NCBI GenBank assembly: GCA_019636245.1
Contig: JAHBXX010000010.1
Location: forward strand, 58,869 to 122,868
DNA length: 64,000 nucleotides
Reading direction: 5' to 3'
Source: Planctomycetota bacterium
GTDB lineage: Bacteria > Planctomycetota > UBA1135 > UBA2386
The position numbers and the translations under genes were made by a program. The notes beneath the pieces are model-generated. The model had not been told where the DNA came from. It saw nothing but the letters and a program-made list of their open reading frames with translations, and searched no databases. Shown piece after piece: positions 23,584-31,100 of the stretch. Numbering within the stretch: the stretch's first letter is position 1; the number at the start of each line of letters is the position of its first letter.

Positions 23584-24168
23584 TCACGAGGTCGCGGCGG
23601 CGCCAGGCCACGGCCGGTGGTGCATCGTGTAGCGGCCGAGCAGCCGCTGGCTGCGGGCGTCGGTGAGTTCGAGTTCGAACGTCGCCGTGCCCAGCGGCCG
23701 GATCGTGTGCCCGGGATAGAGCAGCACCGCTTCGCCGGCGGCGTGGTCGATCGGCAGGTCGCGGCAGCGGCGGGTCGGGGGCGTGGCGCTGCCCTGGTGC
23801 ACGGCGACCGTGAGGTCGACGCCGTCGACGCCGCGGAAGTCCGCCGCGAGGCGCACGACGTTGGCGTCGTCCTCGGGGGCGATCGTGCAGAGCACGCTGC
23901 TGCCCGGTTGCAGGCGGTAGGTGCGCAGCCGCAGCCCGGCGGCCTCCAGGCCCGCCAGGTGCGCCGCGGTCACCCCGGCGAACACCCGGCCGCGCGCGGC
24001 CACCGTCGCCACCGCGTCGCCGATCGCGGCGAGAACGGCGAGTCGATCGGCGCAGGTGGCGCAGGTGAACAGGTGCTGCTCGAAGGCGGCCTCGCCCGGT
24101 CCGAGTTCGCCGGTGTGGTAGTCGACCAACGTCCCGAACTCGATGGCCTCGGCGCAGCGCGCGGTCAT
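23584..24168 (-). CDS. Zinc-finger (zf-HC2) anti-sigma factor-like protein (194 aa)
   Basis: An N-terminal zinc-binding anti-sigma motif, H-x3-C-x2-C (HLFTCATC, about residues 32-39), preceded by a short helix, is followed by a long beta-rich domain with no membrane segment. The ATG at 24168 overlaps the stop of the sigma gene by 4 bp, the usual layout of a sigma/anti-sigma pair. Lack of a transmembrane helix suggests a cytosolic sensor. The signal it senses is unknown. A piece of its 3' end is duplicated at 19437-19520. Confidence 0.82.
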   Translation of the reverse strand: MTARCAEAIEFGTLVDYHTGELGPGEAAFEQHLFTCATCADRLAVLAAIGDAVATVAARGRVFAGVTAAHLAGLEAAGLRLRTYRLQPGSSVLCTIAPEDDANVVRLAADFRGVDGVDLTVAVHQGSATPPTRRCRDLPIDHAAGEAVLLYPGHTIRPLGTATFELELTDARSQRLLGRYTMHHRPWPGAAATS

Positions 24169-24749
24169 GCGTCCTCCCGCCGGGCCGCGGCCTCGAGGCA
24201 GTCGCGCAGGCGCTGCAGGGCCCGCGCGCGGATCACGCGGACGTTGCCATCGGTGGTGCCGAGCTGGTCGGCGATCGGGGCAGCGCCGAGCCGATCGTGG
24301 AACGTCAGCAGCACGACGGTGCGTTCGCGTTCCGCCAGGCTCTCGACGCAGCGCTCGAGGTCCTCGGTGTCGGGCGGCGCCGGCGCCGGGGCGATGGCTT
24401 CGGCGACGTCCGCCGGGGCATGGTGCTGCCGCCAGCGCGCGTCGGCGCGCACGAACTCCCGCGTGGCGTTGCGGGCGATGCCGAGCGCGAAGGCGCCGAC
24501 CTGCTCGGGTTCGAGCAGGGCGCCCTGGCGCAACCGTGCGACCAGCGCGGCGAGCACGTGCTGCGTCAGGTCCTGCCGCGCCTCGCGGTCGCGCAGGTGC
24601 CGGGCCGCGAACGCCCGTACGCGCGGCAGCAGGCGACGGCACAGCTCGGCCTCGGCCGCCGGGTCCGGGCCGGCGGCCTGGATGCGTCGGGCGAGTTCCC
24701 CATCACGGGCGGAGTCCGCGGACGAGGTCGGATTCCTGGGGGCGGTCAC
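24165..24749 (-). CDS. ECF-type RNA polymerase sigma factor (194 aa)
   Basis: Region 2 includes ARHLRDREARQDLTQHVLAALV and region 4 includes CVESLAERERTVVLLTFHDRLGAAPIADQLGTTDGNVRV, the helix-turn-helix for -35 recognition. Size fits ECF sigmas. Start is GTG 24749, directly preceded by TATCCT with a 7-nt spacer. The 5' end overlaps the preceding habA/B-like gene by 47 bp. Its anti-sigma partner follows with a 4-bp overlap. Confidence 0.9.
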   Translation of the reverse strand: MTAPRNPTSSADSARDGELARRIQAAGPDPAAEAELCRRLLPRVRAFAARHLRDREARQDLTQHVLAALVARLRQGALLEPEQVGAFALGIARNATREFVRADARWRQHHAPADVAEAIAPAPAPPDTEDLERCVESLAERERTVVLLTFHDRLGAAPIADQLGTTDGNVRVIRARALQRLRDCLEAAARREDA

Positions 24750-25203
24750 CGAGCCGAGGATACTCGCGCGGGCGCCGCAGTCCGCGCAGCACCAGCGCCA
24801 TCGCCGCCAGCATCGCGAACGACAGCGAGAACAGGCCGAAGTCGACCAGCGCCTCCTGCCAGGGCTCGCCGCGGCGTTCGCCGCTGGCCAGCGGCGTGCT
24901 GCGCCCGGTGCCGAGCGCGGCGGCCACCAGCGTGGCGGCCCAGTTGGCGTAGGTGCCGTAGCAGAGCAGCCCTGCCGTCCAGGTCCCGGCGCGCGGGGAG
25001 AGCCGCAGGTGGTGCCAGGCCAGACCGAGCACCATCAGCAGGATGCCGTTGAGCACGCCTTCGAGGTGGGAGCTCAGCGCCATGCGCGGATTGGCCGTCA
25101 GCGGGATCGCGAACCCGGTCAGCAGGCCCAGGGAGAACAGCAGCACGCCATGCCAGAGCAGGCGCTGGCCGCGGGCGGAGAGGGCAACGGTCGACGAAGG
25201 CAT
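24703..25203 (-). CDS. Hydroxylaminobenzene mutase-like membrane protein (166 aa)
   Basis: Four hydrophobic helices and the family motifs NPRMALSSHLEGVLNG, LSPRAGTW, YGTYANWAATL..A.LGTGR and PWQEALVDFGL. These match HabA/HabB hydroxylaminobenzene mutase homologues, whose wider family members may have other substrates. ATG 25203 is chosen because the first helix follows directly; an upstream extension is Pro/Arg-rich and unconvincing. It is followed by the sigma gene with 47-bp overlap. Confidence 0.82.
   Translation of the reverse strand: MPSSTVALSARGQRLLWHGVLLFSLGLLTGFAIPLTANPRMALSSHLEGVLNGILLMVLGLAWHHLRLSPRAGTWTAGLLCYGTYANWAATLVAAALGTGRSTPLASGERRGEPWQEALVDFGLFSLSFAMLAAMALVLRGLRRPREYPRLGDRPQESDLVRGLRP
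24757..24762 (-). promoter_or_regulatory. Candidate -10 element (TATCCT) for the ECF sigma gene
   Basis: TATCCT-CGGCTCG-GTG. It lies inside the 3' end of the upstream membrane gene and supports the GTG start at 24749. Confidence 0.4.
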
Positions 25204-25461
25204 CGGAGGAAAGCGGGGATCGGGTCGATGTGCGTGGCCCCGCCGGGCGCCGTCGGCGCCGGCGATGGGACCGCGGGCGGCACGGAACGGGCCCGTCTGC
25301 GGGCCCGGCAGCGGCGCTGCGGGTGCCGGCCGCACGGGAGGTGTCGGGGCGCGGCCGGTCGTTACAGCGAGGGTCGGGATTCTCCGGCCGGGGGGCTGGC
25401 GCGGCCCGCCGCGTTCGCGGCCGCCGCGGCCGCCGCGGGGCGGCAGCCGGCGGCGCGGCGA

Positions 25462-28017
25462 TCAGAAGCTGCCGAGCACCAGCGTCAGCCCCTGCGTGCC
25501 GGTGATCGCGGTGATGCCGCCGGCGGCGAGGTCGAACGCGAGCACCTGCTCGTGGCAGGCGAGGCCGACCAGCGACGCCGCGTCCGGAACCGGGAACGAC
25601 GTCTCGACGGCGCCCGCCTGCGGCACCAGCAGCCCGAGGATGTCCGGCTGCGCCAGCAGGCTGCAGCCCGGCACGCCCTCGGGCAACAGGGCCGCGAGCG
25701 GCAGCTGCACGGGCGCCAGACCGAGCACGTGCACGGCGAGGCCGTTGGCCGGCATGCCGGTGGCGCGGGTCCGGTGCACGCTGCCGAGCCACGGCAGCGT
25801 CCAGGACGTGATCTGGTTGGCGCCGCCGCTGCCGCTGCAGCCCGCGCCGCTCGGCTGCGCGAATGCCGGGCAGCCGGGCACCAGGCGGCCGAGGCCGCAG
25901 GCCGCCGAGCCGTCGTTGCCGAGCAGGAAGCCGGCGAGCCACAGGCTGCCGTCGGCGTCGGCGGCGAACCGCCGGATGCCCGAGCCCTCGCTCTCCGCGG
26001 TCAAGCCGCCAGTGGCGTCGACGCGCACGAGGCCGCGGGCGAAGACGAAAACACCGCCGCCGCCGCCGATCGACCCGAACGACCCGGCGGCCAGCAGGTC
26101 GCCGTTCGGCAGCACGTGCAGCGCGTCGACCGTGCTGTGGTCCTCGGCCAGCAGCGACAGGCCGGACGTCGATTGCACGAAGCCACGCTGGTTGAGGAAG
26201 AAGCCCGGCAGGATCACGCCGCCGATCACGATCTCGTCGTTCGGCCGCACGGCGAGCGCCCGGATGTCGTGCGAGGAGAACATCGGCAGCGCCAGCGTCC
26301 ATTGGCTGCCGTTCCAGCGGTAGACGCTCCTGCCGGCGGCGATCAGGTCGCCGTTGGGCGCCCGTGCGAGGCGGCGCACGAAGTCGGGCACGCCGCCGCC
26401 GAGCGTCTGCCAACCCGTGCCGTCGAACACGGCGATGTTGTTCGCCGGCTGGCCGCCGGCGGCGCTGAACTGGCCGCCGACGACGATGCGCCCGTCCGGC
26501 AGCGGCAGCAGGTCGTAGACGAGGCCGGCGAGGCCGCCGAGTGCGGTGACGCCGCCGCCGGCCGCCGACCACTGGCTGCCGTTCCAGCGCGCGAGCGCGT
26601 TCGCCGGTATGGAACCCGCGAACGTGAACGAGCCGCCCGCGAGCAGGTCGCCGTTCGGCAGGCGGGCGAGCGCCTCCACCGTCTCGTAGTACGGCAAACC
26701 GGTGGTCAGGCCGCTGCCGAGCGGCTGCCAGTTGGTGCCGTTCCACTCGGCGATGCTCTCGGCGGCGAGGTTGCCGAGCGATGCGAAGCGTCCGCCGATG
26801 ACGACGCGGTCGCCGCCGAGCGGCAACGCGCAGGTGAGACGCGGCGGCACGCCGTCGTTGAGCGCGCGCCACTGCGCGCCGTCCCAGCGCGCGACGCCGG
26901 CCAGGTTGCGGCCCGAGGCCTCGCCGACGGCGCCGGCGGCGTAGAAGGTGCCGCCCGGACCGGGGACCAGGCTGGCCACGTGGCCGCCGAAGCCGAGGCC
27001 ATCGCCAAGGCCGGTGCCGGCCGTCGACCAGGTGCCGCCCGCGAGGTTGTAGGCGGCGACGCGGCGGCAGACCTGGCCGTTGACCAGATCGAAGTGGCCG
27101 CCGACGAGCACCGTCGAGTTGGACCCGAGCGCGAGTTCGTGCACCACCGGGTTGGGGAACGAGTACGAGGCCAGCCCGGGCAGCAGCGTCCAGTCGAGCC
27201 CGTTCCAGGCCTGCAGCCCCTGGTGCGAGCCGGCGAACGCGAGGCCCTGCGGCAGCGCCAGCAGCGCCTCGACCGGGCTGCCGATGGTGCCGAACGGCGA
27301 CCACGTGCTGCCGTTCCAGGCGGCGACGTTCGCGGCCGGGACGGCGCCGATCGCGGTGAAGTAGCCGCCGGCGAGCAGCAGGCCGTTCGGCAGCGAGGCG
27401 AGCGCCGTGACCTTGCCGTCGGGGACGCCGCCGAGATTGGTCCAGGCGCTGCCGTTCCAGCGGGCGAGCCGCGGCAGCGGCTGGCCGCCGTGCTGCGTGA
27501 AGTCGCCGGCTGCGAGCAGTTCGCCGCCCGGCCGCACGTGCAGGGCGAGCACCCAGTGGTCGAAGTCGCCGCCGAGCGTCGTCCAGGTCGAGCCGGTCAG
27601 CACCGCGACGCGACCGGGCCCCGGCTGCGGGAAGGCCTCGGTGTGGCAGGCGAGCACGAGCTGGTGGTTGGGCAGCACCGCCAGCGCCGTCACGTGCGGC
27701 AGCGGCGGCGCCGGCAGCGCCGACCAGGTCGCGGTCGCCTGGTCGAAGGCGGCGAGCCCGGCGCAGGCGATGGTGCCGGCGGTGCGGAAGTCGCCGCCGA
27801 CGACGAGGCGCGCGCCCAGCGGGCCGGGGCCATCGGGATCCCAGGCGATCGCGCAGCTGGCCACGCCGCCGACGCCCGGACAGCCGAAGTCGCCGACGAT
27901 GGTGTTCGTGCACTGCGCCGGAGTGGTGGTGGCGAGAGTGGTGACGATCAGGCCGACGAGCGCGGCGGGCAGCGGGAGGCGGGGGGACGGGGAGCGGGAG
28001 GGCTGTTGGCTGTTCAT
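25462..28017 (-). CDS. Secreted repeat (propeller-like) protein with planctomycete-type C-terminal domain (851 aa)
   Basis: A signal peptide (to about residue 35, TTPAQ) is followed by roughly twelve imperfect repeats of 45-60 residues built on LPNGDLLAGG-F and ARWNGSQW-G motifs, the pattern of a secreted beta-propeller of delta-60-repeat/Kelch style. The last 130 residues start at a GCSGSGG motif and continue LPWLGS, MPANGLAVHVLG, GCSLLAQPD and FPVPD, a domain I recognise from the ends of many secreted proteins in deep-branching planctomycetes. The role is probably extracellular or cell-surface binding. A C-rich leader precedes ATG 28017. Confidence 0.85.
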   Translation of the reverse strand: MNSQQPSRSPSPRLPLPAALVGLIVTTLATTTPAQCTNTIVGDFGCPGVGGVASCAIAWDPDGPGPLGARLVVGGDFRTAGTIACAGLAAFDQATATWSALPAPPLPHVTALAVLPNHQLVLACHTEAFPQPGPGRVAVLTGSTWTTLGGDFDHWVLALHVRPGGELLAAGDFTQHGGQPLPRLARWNGSAWTNLGGVPDGKVTALASLPNGLLLAGGYFTAIGAVPAANVAAWNGSTWSPFGTIGSPVEALLALPQGLAFAGSHQGLQAWNGLDWTLLPGLASYSFPNPVVHELALGSNSTVLVGGHFDLVNGQVCRRVAAYNLAGGTWSTAGTGLGDGLGFGGHVASLVPGPGGTFYAAGAVGEASGRNLAGVARWDGAQWRALNDGVPPRLTCALPLGGDRVVIGGRFASLGNLAAESIAEWNGTNWQPLGSGLTTGLPYYETVEALARLPNGDLLAGGSFTFAGSIPANALARWNGSQWSAAGGGVTALGGLAGLVYDLLPLPDGRIVVGGQFSAAGGQPANNIAVFDGTGWQTLGGGVPDFVRRLARAPNGDLIAAGRSVYRWNGSQWTLALPMFSSHDIRALAVRPNDEIVIGGVILPGFFLNQRGFVQSTSGLSLLAEDHSTVDALHVLPNGDLLAAGSFGSIGGGGGVFVFARGLVRVDATGGLTAESEGSGIRRFAADADGSLWLAGFLLGNDGSAACGLGRLVPGCPAFAQPSGAGCSGSGGANQITSWTLPWLGSVHRTRATGMPANGLAVHVLGLAPVQLPLAALLPEGVPGCSLLAQPDILGLLVPQAGAVETSFPVPDAASLVGLACHEQVLAFDLAAGGITAITGTQGLTLVLGSF

Positions 28018-28184
28018 GGCGTGGGGCTCGAGTCGGGACGGTGCGAGGGTGCGGAGGGCGGCGCGCGAGCGGGCAGAGCAAGGCGTGTGCCTGTGCGCGG
28101 GGAGGGGTTGCGAGAGGGCTTGGTGGGAGAGCGTAGCCCGGGGGAACGATTGGGTGGGGGTGTGGTGGGAGGCGGGTGGTCCGC
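28018..28184 (-). other. C-rich 5' leader of the repeat-protein gene
   Basis: 167 bp between the helicase stop and the repeat-protein start. On the coding (minus) strand it is strikingly C-rich and G-poor with runs such as CACCCCCACCC. No SD is visible. Resembles the leader at 36142-36541. Confidence 0.4.
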
Positions 28185-31100
28185 TCACCCGGGTTCGGCA
28201 CCTCGAGGGCGAGCCTGGACGTGGGCGTCGAGCGTGATCTCGGGCACCACCACCTGCCAGGCCTCGCGGCGGATCCCGTCCTGGTAGTCGGCGCCTTCGT
28301 CCTGCCGCCGTCGGACCAGGATCGCGGCGATGCGAACGGCCAGCACGCGCGGCAGCCGTTCGCGCCAATGCGGCGCCACCGCCTTGGCGAGCGCACCCAC
28401 GCGCACACCGTTCGCCGCGGCGAGGAAGATCCCGCGGTCGGTGGCCTCGAGGCGCAGCGCGTCCCCGGTGGCGAGACCATGCAGGGTCTCGGCGATGGCC
28501 TCGTGCTCGGCGGCGCGGCCGGCGAACGACAGCGCGATGTCGGCCAGGCCGAGCAGTTCGTAGCGGCGCCCCGGCAACGGCGCGGTCGCGCCGCCGGCCG
28601 CGAACGGACGGCGGTGGAAGCACGGGCCGTGGAACCCCGGCACCCACGGCGCGCCGTCGCGTGCGCACTGCATCAGGGTCAGCGTCTGGCGGGCCCGCGT
28701 CATGCCGACGTAGTAGAGGCGGCGCTGCTGCGCCCACGAGTCGCGGCCGCGCAGTTGCCAGCCGCCGTCGAGCAGCAGGACGTGGTCGCACTCGGCCCCC
28801 TTGGCGCCGTGCACGGTGCTCAGCATCACGCCGTCGCCGAGCGTGCGTTCGCGCCGCTGCTCGAGCAGCACCTCGCCGAAGAAGGCGCGCACCAACGTGC
28901 TCGGCTGGGTGTGGCCGCCGCACTCCTCGCGGAAGGCCGCGAGCGTTTGCGCGACCAGATCGACGTGGGGTTCGCGCGGGAACCGTTGGCGCAGGCCGAC
29001 GAGCAGGGCCTGCAAGCCGATCGCGTCGATCTCCGGCTCCGGCCGCGCCGCGATGGCGCCGAGGAATGCCTGCACCTCGCGCAGGCGGAACAGGGAATAC
29101 GATCGTTGCGGGTCGATCCGGCGGCGGACCGGGATGCCCGCGTCCTCCAGCACGGTGCGCACCGGATCGAGCAGAGCGTGCCGCGGCGACAGGACTGCGC
29201 AGCGTTCCCAGGCGAACTCCGGGTCGCACGCCTTCAGGCGACGCAGTTCGTCGGCCACCGCGCGGGCCTGGGCCGTCGGGCTGTCGAGTTCGAGGATCTG
29301 GACCCTGCCGCCGGCCGGGTGGTTGCCCTGGGCGAGCCGACCGCCCGGCGGGGTGCTCTGGCGGGCGCCGTCGATGCGGATCGGCGTGTCGTGCTTCAGG
29401 CGCTCGTCGTTCTGCGCGATGAGCTGGTTGGCGGCGTCGAGGATGTGGGCCGTGGAACGGTAGTTCTCGACCAGGGGCATGCGCGTGGCGCCGTAGTCCG
29501 CCTCGAACTGGCGCAGGAACTCGACGCTGGTGTGGCGGAACTCGTAGATGTTCTGGTCGTCGTCGCCGACCGCGAGCGCGGTCAGCTTGCGGTCGGGGTC
29601 GCGCAGCGTGCGCCCGGCGATCGCGGACACGAGCTGGTACTGGGCTGCGTCGATGTCCTGGTACTCGTCGACCAGGATGTGGCGGAAGCCGTGCAGCAGG
29701 CGCTCGCGCAGGTCCTCGCCGTCGGTGTCCATGGCCGTGGCCGTGCCGGCCTCGAGCTGCGCGACCGCCGCGCGGATCAGCTCGTCGAACACCGCTTCCT
29801 GCTCGCCCCCGGCATCGAGCAGGTCGGCGGGCGAACGTCCGACCAGACGAGCGGCCATGCCGTGGTAGGTCTGCACCAGCACGCCGCGGGCGTCGTCGCC
29901 GACGAGCACGCCGAGGCGGCGGCGCAGCTCGAGGGCGGCGCTGCGGTTGAAGCAGAGCACCAGGATGGCCCGGGCCGGCACGCGCTTGACCCGCAGCAGG
30001 TAGGCGCAGCGGTGCACGACGACGCGGGTCTTGCCCGAGCCGGGGCCGGCGAGCACCAGCAGCGACTCGTGTTCGCCGGCTTCGACGATGCGGCGTTGCG
30101 TCGGGCTCAGGTCGGCGACGATGCGGCGCCACGACTCGGCGCTCGTCGCGCGTTCGAGTTCGGCGCGCCGGCGGGCGAAGTAGCGGGCGAAGAACTGCTC
30201 GCGCGGCAGGCGGAAGTAGTCGTCGAGCAGCTGCAGTCCGGCTGCCGGCGTCGACGTCATACGCCGGGCGAACTCGTGCATGGCGTGGATCTGCACGGTG
30301 CGCTCGTCCTGGTGCTCGGCGAGCGGCTGGAAGTCGTCGCGCGAGTAGGGGCGCGGCGCGGACTCCTGGGGCACGCGCAGCACCATCGCCTGCCGGAACA
30401 CCGCCAGCCCCTTGTGCAGCACGATGGCGCCGGTGCGGTGCAGGAACAGCAGCGCGTACTCGACCTCGGCGATCCGATCCGGCGCCGGGCTGCCGCGCAG
30501 CTCGAGGTCCTGGTCGATCGCGCCGAGCAGGTCTTCGAGTTCGAACTCGACGAGCAGCGCGGCGCTGCGGGCCTTGGCGTCCGGCAGCCGCGCGAGCAGG
30601 GCCTGCAGGCACACGCGGGCCACGCTGTGCCGGCGCTGCGCGGTGGCGAGCGCCTGCTCCCAGGTGCCGCGCACCTGCACGGTGGCATGGTCGTGGGAGG
30701 TGACCTGGATCCGCAGTCCGGGCGCGTTGGCGCCGGCGTGCTGTGCCCGATCGGCCATCGCCGCCAGCGCCTGCTGCGCCTCCGGTCGGGTCACGAGGTC
30801 GTCTTCGCGCGCCAGTGCCTGGACGAGCGACTGCAGGTGCAACGGGTAGCGCCGGTCGGTCTCGGGCTCGGGTTCCTGGGTGCGCAGCAGGTCGACGATG
30901 CGTCCTTCCAGGGCGATCGCGCGCTCGAGCCGCGCGCTCGACGACGACGCGACGGCATGCCGCACGAAGGCGGTCATCTGCATGCCGGTCGACAGCAGCC
31001 CGGCCTTCTGCATCTCGATCAGCAGGCGCAGGATCGCGCGGCCCCGCGCCGCGCCCTCGATGGTGCCGAGCACGCCCAGCACGTCGGGCAGGTCGAGGAA

